From the NCBI GenBank assembly GCA_000818945.1, contig KN805371.1, positions 417,994-481,993 on the forward strand: a stretch of DNA of 64,000 nucleotides, given 5' to 3'. A program made the translations under genes and the position numbers. Shown here piece by piece: positions 19,004-29,067 of this stretch. The stretch comes from Schizochytrium sp. CCTCC M209059 (lineage: Eukaryota > Sar > Bigyra > Thraustochytrida > Thraustochytriidae). Numbering within the stretch: the first letter of the stretch is position 1; each line of letters opens with the position of its first letter. The notes below the pieces were generated by a model. The model was not told where the DNA came from, made no database searches, and saw only the letters and a list, made by a program, of their open reading frames with translations.

Positions 19004-19775
19004 ACTCGCCTTTTTGCGAGATACGTTCTCCTGAAAGGTCTCTTTCTTCCTGCGCGTCTACGGCTCAAGTGACCAATATGCCAAACGTTGCGCATCATGC
19101 ATGCTCAAGACATGAACGATTCTGTTTTACTTTTTCTCTCATCTTGCTCGCAACTTTCTCTTCTTTCCATCCAGAATTCCGTTTATCGGTCCCTCCATTT
19201 CTCTGGCTGCTATTTCCCGCCTCGACCACTACTTCACTTTTTTCCTTTCTTTCCGTTATCGCTGATCGTATGCGCTTGTGGCGGTCGAGAGCATCGCGCA
19301 CCCGGTAGATCAACCTGTGTGCGGGCATGGCATGGTTCAAGATCACCGCCAGTGACAGCCCACCAAGGTAAAAAAAGAAAACCAAAAAGAAAACCAGCGC
19401 GGGACGTCTGGGGCACCAAGAAGGCGCGCTCACAGGCTCATAAGGCTCGCCCGAAGGCGCATAAGGCTCGCTCGAAGGCGCAGGCCGCCCTGATCTTCCT
19501 TCTCTGCTCTCTGCGAGTTGTGGCGGGCATCGAGACGCCGGCGACTCGAGCAAAATCTGGCCAGAGCCCCTCGAGACGCGCGGACCGAGACGACTGCAGA
19601 GCAGAGCGCTGCTCTGCACTGGCAGAAATCACGTTCTCCGTAGCAAGAGACGGCGCACGCGCGCGCTTCTGCTCCTCACGCCCGAGTCAAGCCTAGATCG
19701 CTTTCTGCTCGATCAACGCTAGCGAGTGAGCGACAGTGAAGCCCTGCCGCCGCGCCGAGCGCGACAGCGAGCACG
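19004..19775. other. Spacer upstream of NEMF
   Basis: This 772-nt gap carries the 3' end of the SRPBCC-like gene and the NEMF promoter. A degenerate tandem repeat of about 22 bp, CATAAGGCTCGCYCGAAGGC, is present in two to three copies at 19437-19482. No gene is supported. Confidence 0.5.
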
Positions 19776-22700
19776 ATGCCCAAGACCAAGTTTGGGGCGC
19801 TCGACATTCGAAGACTCGCCACCGAGCTTGACGCCAGCTGCGTGGGCACACGCGTGCAAAACATCTACGATGTAGACGCCAAAACCTTTCTGCTCAAGCT
19901 CAATGAGCCCGGCCGCGAAAAGATGCTCATTGTCATCGAGTCCGGCGTCCGCTTTCACCTCACCAAGTTTGTCAAGGAAAAGTCGGATATGCCGAGTGGC
20001 TTCTCCATGAAGCTGCGCAAGCATATTCGCCAGAAACGCGTCCTCTCCATCGAGCAACTTGGTGGCGATCGCGTCGTGGACTTCAAGTTTGGGCTCTACG
20101 AAAAATTCGAAAGCGAGTATCACATTATTCTCGAGCTCTACGCCGCAGGCAACGTCGTTCTCACCGATTGCAACTACAATGTTCTCTCGCTCATCCGCGT
20201 TTTCAAGGACGATGAGGTTCGCTTTGCCGTTGGTGAAAATTACCTCGAGGCGATTGGCAAGAGTCAAGGTGCAGCTCTAACAGACGCAGAAGCGCTTGCC
20301 TCTCTCAATCGTACGGCCATGCAGAGCTTTCTTCGTGGGGTGCTCGCGGACTTTCAGGCATCTCTTGACGCGGCAGCGGCGGCAGCAGCAGCGGCACCGG
20401 AGCCTCCAGCCTCGGAAACGTCCGCCACCAACCGCCGTCAGCAAGTCCACAAGCAAAAAGCTTCAAAGGTGAAAAAGACCGCTGCACCCACGCTCAAACA
20501 AGGGCTGACTCTGCGAACGAGCCCGGTCAACCACCTCGGACCCGACCTCGTAGAGCACTGCATCTTGCGCGCTGGTTTGCAACCCGGTCAAAAGCTCACG
20601 GACCAGCTCTTGCAGGACAACGAGGATGCTAGTCCCTTGGAAAACCTCGTCAGAGCCTTCAAGACGGACGCACTCCAAGTGCTTGGTCAGCTCGACCAGG
20701 CAGAAGCGCACAATGCTGTTCTCGTTTTTGAAAAGGGGAAGACGGTGGAAGATGTCGAGGACGAGGACGCCCCAGCGACTGCGCTCTTTTACGACCGATT
20801 CGACCCCGTTCTGCTCGAACAGTACAAGGAGCGCAACGTACAGCGCTTCGACTCACTCAATGATGCCGTCGACGAGTTCTACTCCAAGATCGACATTCAA
20901 CGCCAGGAAAGAGCCTCCATCGCGCACAAGAAGCAGGCCGCGAAAAAGGTCGAAGCTATTCGCAAGGACCAAGAGTCACGCATTCAGACCCTCAAAGATG
21001 AGGTCAGCCGCAAGGAGCAATGCGCCGAAGCAATCACGTACAACGTTGAGGACGTCGACAAAGCTATCATCGTCGTACGCTCTGCCGTGGCAACAGGCAT
21101 GTCTTGGGAAGAGCTTGATGAACTCATTGCTGCTGAAAAGGCCAAGGCAAACCCCATCGCCAGCCTCATCCAGGACACAGCCCTGGAACGCAATGAGATC
21201 ACGCTTCGACTCCCGCTCCCAGACGAAGACAGCGCCGATGATGATGACGAGAATAGCAGCGATGACCACGAAGACGACGAGGAAGCAGACGATCTCGAAC
21301 GTCCTCAGCGCACACGCCGTCGCACTCGACCCAAGCGCAGCCCTTTCATTAAGGTCAGCGTCAACATCAACTACTCCGCCTTTGCCAATGTTTCAAGCAT
21401 GTACCAGAACAAGAAACAAGCTGTCGACAAGGCCGAGCGCACCAAGGAAGCTTCGGAAAAGGTTCTTGAGGCTGCCGAGAAAAAATACAAAAAGGAAGTC
21501 GAAAAGCACGAGGCAGGACGACGCCGTGTGCGCGAGCAGCGCAAGGTGAATTGGTTCGAGAAGTTTCGCTGGTTCATTACAAGCGAAGGCATTCTCGTCT
21601 TGTCGGGTCGTGACGCCCAACAAAACGAGCTTCTCGTGAAAAAGTACCTGCGCGCTTCCCACGGCGACATTTATGTCCATGCAGACTTGCACGGTGCCGC
21701 GACGTGTATTGCGCGCGCCCCCAAGCCCGGCGTCGAGATTCCTCCCGAGTCGTTGCGTCAAGCAGGCGCCATGACAGTGTGCATGTCCAACGCCTGGAAT
21801 GCCAAGATCATTACCTCGGCCTGGTGGGTCCATGCCGATCAGGTTTCCAAGACTGCGCCTTCCGGCGAGTACTTGTCCACGGGCAGCTTTATGATTCGTG
21901 GCAAGAAAAACTTTTTGCCACCTTGCCGCCTCGAGCTCTCCTTTGGTTTCATCTTCAAACTCGACGAGACGCAAGAGTCCTTCGAAACCCGAAAATTAGA
22001 TTGGCGCGCTATGGCATCTCAAGACGACACTGCCACTCTTGACGCCGCAGCTCCGCCTGTGCCGCCTGCGAAATCGGAACGTGATGCGGACGGAACCGAG
22101 GACACGACAAAGAATGAAGACAGTACCGAAGAGAATGATGATGGTGACGAAGACGCAGAGGACGACGGCGACAAAGACGACGAAGAGGAGGTGGACAACG
22201 AGGAAGAGAACGAGGATGACGAGGAGGAGGAGGAGGAGGACGAAAACAATACTGAGAAGACGAACGACAGCAAGAACGAAGATCTCGCTGCCGCTTCTGA
22301 GCAATCCGAGACAGACGATTACGATGATCCGGATGTAATGGATGATCTCGAGGCCCCTGCGAAACCTTTAAAAGAACGCTCTCCTGACGAGCAAGACGGT
22401 GCAAATGACGAAGCGACCAAACGTGGAAGCCGATACATGACTGCCAAGGAGCGTCGCCAATTGAAAAAGGGAAATACAGAGACGCCTCCTCCTTCATCAG
22501 AAAAACAATCTTCGGGCAAGGCTTCCACGGAGAACAGCAAGGGAACGTCCAAGCCTGCCAAAAATGCAAACACAGATTTGCCACGGCGTAAGCGAGGCAA
22601 GCTGAAGAAGATGAAGAAAAAGTATGGAGACCAGACAGAGGAGGATCGGCGTCTCGCGATGATCGCGCTTGGTCACAAAGAGCTCGAAGATAATATCGCA

Positions 22701-23249
22701 GACGACGAAGGCGGTTCAATCGCGGAAAGCGAGGCTACGAGCGCCGGGCCAAGCGGTGCAGGGACAACGCGGCGGCAAGCACAGACCCAGCAGAAAAAGA
22801 CGAAAAAGACTGTCGCAGCAGGTGGTGGGGACGGCGACGACGACGACGAGCTGAATTCGGACGAATTGAACCTCAAATCCTTTACACTCAATCCGCAACC
22901 AGACGATGTCCTCTTGTATGCGCTGCCCATGTGCGGACCGCCTCAGGCCACTACTAAGTTCAAGTATCGAGTCAAGGTCATTCCAGGATCGTTGAAAAAG
23001 GGCAAGGCCGCGCGGATGGCGACTGAGGTCCTCTTGCGCATTCAAGGCGCTGGGGATTCCGAAAAGGACCACATTCGCTATGTTACCGACAATGAAATGG
23101 TTCAAACCATGGCTGGAAATGTCAAGCTCATGGCCCCTGGGCTTGCAGCTGCTTCCGGAGCGGCGTCCAAGAAAAAGGGTGGTGGCAAGCCGAAGAAAGG
23201 TCGTGTTGGCAAGCCCAAGGGTGGCAAAGTAAAGAGCAAGAAACAATAG
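19776..23249 (+). CDS. NEMF: NEMF/Rqc2 (Tae2) ribosome quality control factor
   Basis: The 1,157-residue intronless protein has the full NEMF layout. The NFACT-N domain starts MPKTKFGALDIRRLATEL. Asp10, Asp98 and Arg99 (GGDRVVDFKFG) fall at the positions that in yeast Rqc2 are needed for C-terminal Ala/Thr tailing. A coiled-coil region (about 370-450), an acidic stretch (about 480-515), and the NFACT-R domain follow, with KFRWFITSEGILVLSGRDAQQNELLVKKYL and DIYVHADLHGAAT. After a very acidic low-complexity linker (about 770-850) comes the NFACT-C domain (LNLKSFTLNPQPDDVLLYALPM) and a Lys/Gly-rich tail. It would bind stalled 60S subunits with peptidyl-tRNA, recruit Listerin, and elongate the nascent chain. 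Confidence 0.95.
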   Translation: MPKTKFGALDIRRLATELDASCVGTRVQNIYDVDAKTFLLKLNEPGREKMLIVIESGVRFHLTKFVKEKSDMPSGFSMKLRKHIRQKRVLSIEQLGGDRVVDFKFGLYEKFESEYHIILELYAAGNVVLTDCNYNVLSLIRVFKDDEVRFAVGENYLEAIGKSQGAALTDAEALASLNRTAMQSFLRGVLADFQASLDAAAAAAAAAPEPPASETSATNRRQQVHKQKASKVKKTAAPTLKQGLTLRTSPVNHLGPDLVEHCILRAGLQPGQKLTDQLLQDNEDASPLENLVRAFKTDALQVLGQLDQAEAHNAVLVFEKGKTVEDVEDEDAPATALFYDRFDPVLLEQYKERNVQRFDSLNDAVDEFYSKIDIQRQERASIAHKKQAAKKVEAIRKDQESRIQTLKDEVSRKEQCAEAITYNVEDVDKAIIVVRSAVATGMSWEELDELIAAEKAKANPIASLIQDTALERNEITLRLPLPDEDSADDDDENSSDDHEDDEEADDLERPQRTRRRTRPKRSPFIKVSVNINYSAFANVSSMYQNKKQAVDKAERTKEASEKVLEAAEKKYKKEVEKHEAGRRRVREQRKVNWFEKFRWFITSEGILVLSGRDAQQNELLVKKYLRASHGDIYVHADLHGAATCIARAPKPGVEIPPESLRQAGAMTVCMSNAWNAKIITSAWWVHADQVSKTAPSGEYLSTGSFMIRGKKNFLPPCRLELSFGFIFKLDETQESFETRKLDWRAMASQDDTATLDAAAPPVPPAKSERDADGTEDTTKNEDSTEENDDGDEDAEDDGDKDDEEEVDNEEENEDDEEEEEEDENNTEKTNDSKNEDLAAASEQSETDDYDDPDVMDDLEAPAKPLKERSPDEQDGANDEATKRGSRYMTAKERRQLKKGNTETPPPSSEKQSSGKASTENSKGTSKPAKNANTDLPRRKRGKLKKMKKKYGDQTEEDRRLAMIALGHKELEDNIADDEGGSIAESEATSAGPSGAGTTRRQAQTQQKKTKKTVAAGGGDGDDDDELNSDELNLKSFTLNPQPDDVLLYALPMCGPPQATTKFKYRVKVIPGSLKKGKAARMATEVLLRIQGAGDSEKDHIRYVTDNEMVQTMAGNVKLMAPGLAAASGAASKKKGGGKPKKGRVGKPKGGKVKSKKQ

Positions 23250-23379
23250 TCATGATATCAGAATTTTCGAAATTTTACATACAATTTTGCATCCGACCAT
23301 TCATTCATGAAAGGACAGACAGCTAGCTCCCAAAGCCCCTTTCTTCTCGGAGGGGGGAAAAAAGAAAAGAAGAAAAACG

Positions 23380-25470
23380 TCAGGCAATTCCTGAAACACA
23401 TGTCTCATTTTGTACGGGACTCGTTTCCAAGTAGCTGGGAAAGAGATCTTCAAATGAGGCTCGAATTGACGACCCAGTCACGGAATCGCTGCTTGAGCTA
23501 ATGTTACCGTCGGCCCACTCAATAATGCTACGAATGTCATAGGTCCCCGATGCATCGCTCCGGACGCGTTCGGACTTAATGTGAACCCAAACCCGCGTCG
23601 TGTTTTTTCGAAGTGTACTCTTAAACTCACGATAGTACAGAGACTGTCCGTCATCGAGGTGCTCCTCGAGCGCATAACCTTGTGGCTCGCCGAGATTGTA
23701 CGAGTATTCCGGGTAAAAAACGTTGCCGGCCCAGAGCTCCTCATCAGAAAGGTTGAGATCAGCGTTGTTCGGCTGACGTTCGTTCCAGGCATTGTCGGCA
23801 ATGAAACCAAGAGCACAAGAATAATACGAGTATCTGCACATGCCAATGAGAAACATGGCGAGTGTGTTGATACGCATAAAACGTCCGCTCACAAGTTGTT
23901 TCCCGTACGAAAAATTGATTGTCGCCTCATCAATCGAGCATGGATTTGCAAAAGCCTGCATGACTTTTCCGCTCCGCGCTCCTTCCATGAAGGACTCCAA
24001 CGCCTCCGAGGGTTTGAGGTGGTACTCTTCGATGCCGAACTTTTCGTGCTGTCGGGCACCAAGGCCTGGAACGTTGCGATTATTACCAACAACGATGGCT
24101 GAAGGAAATATCTCTGATTGAATCTCCTGCATCATCGCATCGTGTGCAGCGTCCCACCGAAGAGCCTCTGCCTCGCTCGCAAATGTTGCTGGGATCCAAC
24201 TCGGCTTGCAGACGCGTTTGGTCGCACAATCAATGTCTGCACGGTCAAGAAAGATCCCCTGAAAACCGACGCTGGCACTCGCATTCGCAAAGTCGATCAT
24301 CGTTCTCACAACCTGTTCATTGCGCAAGTCGAAAAGAGGAACGTCGGTTTCCTCGGCTACGCTGCTCGTGCGAGATATGACGCCGTCGCTTGAGATCTCG
24401 CACCCGTAGCGTGGCTTGCTGATGTCGAGCGAGACATTCGGAAGCGAAGCGTTCTCCACATTTTGAAGTGGACACCAGACACGATCAAGCATCGGAAAGT
24501 TGAGAGCCGAGTTTAGGTAAGAAATTACCGGCAAGCTTGGGACTCTGGCTTTTAGACTTGCAAGGACTGAAGTCATCTTCTCCAGACAATGCACGTATTC
24601 AGGGTCAATCTCTTGCTCCACAGACTTGCTCACAACATACATTGCGACCGGATAGGTTCCCACAAAATCAAGGTCGCTTTCCGAGATGGTGCTCGCTCGA
24701 CGACCTCGCTGTGTCCAAATTTGCACCCAATCCCAATCCCAGTACGGCTTTCCTTCCGCATCGAGGCTGCGATCGATATCAAAGTCTCGCACCAGCGACG
24801 GCGAATCTGTCGGTACAGCGCCAACAGGCGACGAATCCACGGCAGGGCCTAGCGTTGGCGTAGCGATTGGGCTCGGTGACGGAAACAGCGTCTCATCCTC
24901 CTGGTCGAGGCCGGCCTCACCCCCGTCGAAGGTAACTCCGGAGGATGGCTCTTCGCTGGACCCCTGATTTGAAACAAAGACAGCCACACCGACTGCCAGT
25001 ACAATGACGAGAGAAATGATCACCGCAAAGATTCGTCTTCTTCGTGTCATGCATTGCCGGGCAAGGCTCCCCTGATTGTGTTGGTGATCTCGAAGTTGGG
25101 CTTTGGGCTCTGCGGCATCATCGTCGCTTTCTGCGTCAAAGGAGCTTTTTTCGTGCAGACTTTTGCTTCGAAAATGTCCGCTGTCCACGCTGGGCAGGTT
25201 TTCTTCCTCCGGCCCTGGGCAGTGCACCAAGACCGAGCGAGTGTGCCCGCGGTCATGGTCGCCGTGGCGTTGCGCCGCGGCAGCTGCCGCAAAAGCAAAA
25301 GCATAAGCGTCTCGCTGTCGCCGCGGAGGTGGAGACCGCCAGCTGGGCTGCTCCTGCTCCTGCTGCATGCCGCCAGCGCCTTGCGTGTCTGCCGCCGCTG
25401 CTGCCGCCACGAGCGCAATGTCCCACTTGCGGCCCCCGCGGCGCCGCTCGCGCCTCGCAGCGGCGTCCAT
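23380..25470 (-). CDS. Type II membrane protein with glycosidase-like barrel (GHL/GH114-like)
   Basis: The 696-residue frame has a cytoplasmic N-terminus, a membrane anchor (RRRRIFAVIISLVIVLAVGVAVFV, about 145-167), a Ser/Pro-rich stalk, and a lumenal or extracellular domain of about 450 residues. That domain begins YWDWVQIWTQRGRR and includes ASVGFQGIFLDRADIDCATK, typical of the putative glycoside hydrolase barrels in which an Asp follows FLD. FPSAIVVGNNRN and IDEATINFSYGKQL follow. Several N-glycosylation sequons (NAS, NVS, NIS, NET) support lumenal exposure. Family membership is a pattern-based inference; the substrate is unknown. The start is uncertain: the first ATG is used, but a CGCAAGTGGGACATTGCG stretch lies just inside it, so the ATGs at 25368 or 25050 may be the real start. 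Confidence 0.65.
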   Translation of the reverse strand: MDAAARRERRRGGRKWDIALVAAAAAADTQGAGGMQQEQEQPSWRSPPPRRQRDAYAFAFAAAAAAQRHGDHDRGHTRSVLVHCPGPEEENLPSVDSGHFRSKSLHEKSSFDAESDDDAAEPKAQLRDHQHNQGSLARQCMTRRRRIFAVIISLVIVLAVGVAVFVSNQGSSEEPSSGVTFDGGEAGLDQEDETLFPSPSPIATPTLGPAVDSSPVGAVPTDSPSLVRDFDIDRSLDAEGKPYWDWDWVQIWTQRGRRASTISESDLDFVGTYPVAMYVVSKSVEQEIDPEYVHCLEKMTSVLASLKARVPSLPVISYLNSALNFPMLDRVWCPLQNVENASLPNVSLDISKPRYGCEISSDGVISRTSSVAEETDVPLFDLRNEQVVRTMIDFANASASVGFQGIFLDRADIDCATKRVCKPSWIPATFASEAEALRWDAAHDAMMQEIQSEIFPSAIVVGNNRNVPGLGARQHEKFGIEEYHLKPSEALESFMEGARSGKVMQAFANPCSIDEATINFSYGKQLVSGRFMRINTLAMFLIGMCRYSYYSCALGFIADNAWNERQPNNADLNLSDEELWAGNVFYPEYSYNLGEPQGYALEEHLDDGQSLYYREFKSTLRKNTTRVWVHIKSERVRSDASGTYDIRSIIEWADGNISSSSDSVTGSSIRASFEDLFPSYLETSPVQNETCVSGIA

Positions 25471-26129
25471 GGCGTCCACGGCGGCCGACCCGGGTCGATC
25501 GATGCCCGATCGGCCGTCGCAGGGGCTCTTTCAGCTCCGTGATCGCCGCGCACGCCACGGAACCGCCGCGCCGCGACGCGGCCCCTGCCTGCCTGCCTGC
25601 CCGCTCGGCCGCGCAGGCGCCGCTCGGCCGCGCGGGCGCCGCTCGGTCGCGCGGGCGCCGCTCGAAGCGGGTCTGGCGTCGCGCGCATCGCAGGCGCCGT
25701 CCTCCTTCGTGCGAGTCGCAGGCCCGCAGTTCTTGCCTCGCGGTCGCACTATGCCCGTGCTCAGCTGGTTGTCCGTGTTTTACAGTACGTACGTAGTAGC
25801 ATACGCGCTCGCCGTGACGGTCCGGGGCGCCATCTTGGCGGACCACGCCGTCGCGGGCGCCATCTCGAGCGAGCCATCGATCGTGTCCACGAGAACGGCG
25901 TTCATCGCGTGCATCGTCGTGGCGGTCGAGGGCGAAGGCCGAAGGGGTGCATGTGGGGGCCAGTCACTTCGTTCGTCGAGGTCGGAGCAGACGAGCAAGT
26001 CGCACGATGAGGTGAATTCATCTGCTGATTGGGCGCCAGGCTGCAGGGAAAGAGGGGAAAGAGGGAGACGGTGGACCAGCCAGCAGAGCCGGATCTTTGG
26101 ATAACACAGAGGGTGACAGAACGTATAGG
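25471..26129. other. Spacer with GC-rich tandem repeat
   Basis: This 659-nt gap lies between the glycosidase-like gene and Frizzled-like gene A. A tandem repeat of about 21 bp built from GGCGCCGCTCGGYCGCGC occupies 25597-25668, next to GCCT tetramers (25587-25602). No gene is supported. Confidence 0.5.
25597..25668. repeat. About 21-bp tandem repeat
   Basis: Three to four copies of a unit containing GGCGCCGCTCGG are separated by CGCGCG; the later copies are slightly diverged. Confidence 0.8.
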
Positions 26130-28171
26130 TTAGAAACGAAGGATCAGTGGGAGCTCGGCTCGTTGCTCGTGAGAGCAGTGCTCGGGTAGATCTTGGTTTT
26201 GATTGTACCCGTCGTATGCGAGATTGGGATGCGAGTGGATGTGAGCACTGATAGTCTTGACTGCCGCGGACATGGACAGAAAAAAAACGAAAAAGAGAGG
26301 CAAAAGATTCCACGACAAGAGCGACGACACGATGAAACCCGGCGAAGGCTCTTTCGGCGTCGGAGCCACGCATTCTGTGCCTGTCAGCGCTCTAGTAATA
26401 CTGCAAGAGGTGAACTCGCTGAAAGAAACCGCGTACTCTATCATGTAGCTGCGCAAATTACGATTTCGTACAATCGTCGAGACGAGAAAAGTCTGCGTTC
26501 CTGGGGTGAGCAACAAAATTTGTGTAGACAGCGTATTGGCAAGTGTTGCGATGGCCTGCATATTAGCTTGCTTGGACGCCACGAAATTCATTCTTCGACA
26601 AAGACGAAGCAACTTTATCGCGTACGTGATGCAGACACCAGATGTGAGAGCGAAAACACCCTCTGCCACAAGAACCTCGGCCCACTCGGACTCGTACGAG
26701 GGACTGCAAAAGTACAACTGACGAACAAGGTCGAGCTGGAACCTGGGATTGTCGGTCATGGAGCGCGAGTTGAATTTTCCCAGCGTACTAGAAAGTATGG
26801 TGGCAACCAAAGGGATAACGACGATGAATATTGCGCCAATTATTGTGTGCGGGCTGCTCCAGGACCACCTTGCCACGCGGCGAAACATGAGCGCTCCTTG
26901 CACGTTTTCGTACGTGAGAACCACAAAGGTGGTGAGGGAACCGTACATGGATTGCAGCAAATGGATGGACGGAAGAGTCAGAGTGCAGAAGACGGCCTGC
27001 GTATGGGTCTCGCTCCAAAATTGCGAACTCTCGGTCGAGTTATACGAGCCATATGGTGCTCGCAGCAAGCCAGAACTCGGACACCCAGTCTGACCTGTCG
27101 CAAGGACGGACACCATGAGAAGGGCATATAAAAGGCCCTGCAATGAGCAGAGTGCTAAAAGACCATCAGGTAGTCGCTTTGTTTCTCTCCACGTCCTCAT
27201 TGTTCGAATAAATAAAATCACGAGGATAGGAAGGGCAATTATGGCCGAGAACCATTCGATCCGTGACAAGACCTCTGAAATATCCACACTTGCGATGGGG
27301 CATGAGACTCCACAAACTTCGCAACCGAGGTCATCCGTCGTATACACAAGGGACCCCTCGCAAGTGACCCCTTCCACGCAGGTATTAGCCGTTGCAGAGA
27401 CATTTGACATGGCAATAGCATCTTCGCGACATGAAATGCTCACAGGAGGACTGCCGATCTCGAATGATTCTGACTGGAACATGTGCAAGCCTTCGTATGC
27501 GCTGGGAAAGTAGTAGCCATCTTCAAGTGCGTCGACCACGCTCGTTTCATACGTAGTCCATTGATAATCCGTGTCCGACGCGCCCTTGTAGTATCCACAT
27601 CGCGGAATGTTATCGAATGAGTTCGAGTCTACAACCCACTTTAAGTCATCACAGGCTTCCCAAAAGGTTTCGCAAGTATTCACGCACGAAGAACGCGGGT
27701 ATGCGCGACCATCGATCTCTACGCATCCATGGTACACTCGAAGACAGAGTAAAGGTATCGTTCGTGACATGCACTCACTCGAAATGAAACCGGCCATCGA
27801 ATTGAGACCGCCTACTTGCACCTCTTGGACTCTATGCATAAAATCCTCGCCAAGCTCAACGTGCTTCCATCGCTTAGCTGTGCTACTTCCGGCACGAATA
27901 TCAGCCTGTCCTCAAACGTTTGAATTTTATCAAGCACAGTCTGGCATTCGTCGGATGCGTCAATCACATCACATCTGCCAATTACGTCAACCACGGTCAC
28001 GTCTGCCATGGCCGCACGTTGCATCAAAGCAATCAGCACAGCAAAGAGTGTGAGATTTCCGCGTTTGTGACGCGTCAACACGTCATGCACGGATCGTTGA
28101 CACTTGTGCATTGCTTCCCTTGGTGAATGCACGTGTAAAATGCGTCTCCATGCCGCTCCGTCGAGCGCCAT
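26130..28171 (-). CDS. Frizzled-like seven-helix receptor A, frame-interrupted
   Basis: The first part (28171-27812) encodes a signal-anchor-like segment and the start of a Cys-rich domain (GRCDVIDASDECQTVL). The second (from about 27865 to 26130) encodes the rest: YHGCVEIDGRAYPRSSCVNTCETFWEACDDL and PRCGYY, the spacing of a Frizzled-type Cys-rich domain, then seven hydrophobic helices. The two parts are in different frames, with C equal to N minus 1. Comparison with paralogue B places the break in about 27859-27868, where a one-base insertion would restore the alignment without loss. After the last helix KTISAH is close to the Frizzled KTxxxW motif but has His for Trp. Dictyostelium has many Frizzled-like receptors of this general kind. 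Either a decayed gene or a sequencing indel; no splice solution was found. Confidence 0.75.
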
Positions 28172-29067
28172 GACGCGACGCGGGCGTGCCCTCGGCGCCG
28201 TCGCCGGCTTTGGCGTGCAAGATCTCTCTCCCTTTGCTTGTTTGCTGGTCCCTCACACCAACGACTGCCCGCGAGAAATACCATTGTCGTCGCCAAGCCA
28301 GGGCCGCCATCGTCGGAAAAGGAAAAGCCGTGATGGTAGATGGCGGATGACCCACTAGCGCTTTCCTTGCACTTCTGTTAGCTACATTGAATTTGCTCTT
28401 GGAGCTGTTACTTTGTTGGTGGGCCTATACTATCTACCAATAGCGCATTGCACTTGCACTTAACAGTGAGTTCACCGGAAGAACGGCCATGCGAGAGGCT
28501 CCGCTCGCCCCGGGACGTGGCCGTTACGCGCCTCATTTGGCAGTGCTAACCGACGGCCCTAGCTAGGCCAGCCGCGAGAACCCCCACCGCCAGCAAGCAA
28601 AAGATTTTGTCGACCGAACAATGGCCGCGCGGTGGACCTGTTCAAGTAGAGCCGGCTCTAAACCTAGCCTAGGCCTTGGTCTAGGCCTCGTCAAGATTGT
28701 TGGATCGAGTGAATGACTCGGAATGAATGAATGAATGAATGAATGAATGAATAGGCCTAGACATTTATTTTAGACGGTCAGCAGTGAGGAGTGAAGCATA
28801 CTTTCAAATGGACCAGAGTCTATGACGATTGGCAGAGTCGTGGAGAACAGTAGACCTAAAGAGGAGCCAATCTGGGATAACGTTGTGCAGACCCGGCTGA
28901 AACCAATCAATAAGCTCCCGTCTTTTAGCTCCGAACAAATGTAGTACGTAAAACAAAGAGGTCCTAGAACGGTTCAACTGCGAAGGTTAAGGTTCGCGGC
29001 AAGGAAGGAAAACGAAATCATCCAAGAAAGAAGAGAAACTGTTTGGCCGTTGCTAGTATTTTCAGGA
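28172..29067. other. Spacer between the two Frizzled-like genes
   Basis: This 896-nt gap holds the gene A promoter and the gene B 3' end. It has a GAAT tetramer array (28721-28752) flanked on both sides by TAGGCCTAG-like sequences (28663-28690 and 28752-28760). No gene is supported. Confidence 0.5.
28721..28752. repeat. (GAAT)n microsatellite
   Basis: Seven to eight tandem GAAT units directly precede an AGGCCTAG sequence. Confidence 0.9.

Noticed and set aside
25597..25668. CRISPR-like array
   Set aside because: Units are adjacent with no unique spacers and the context is eukaryotic; it is an ordinary minisatellite.
27845..27905. Intron as explanation of the gene A frame break
   Set aside because: The only GT-AG pair with the right length remainder is 23 nt long, far too short, and would remove residues conserved with gene B.
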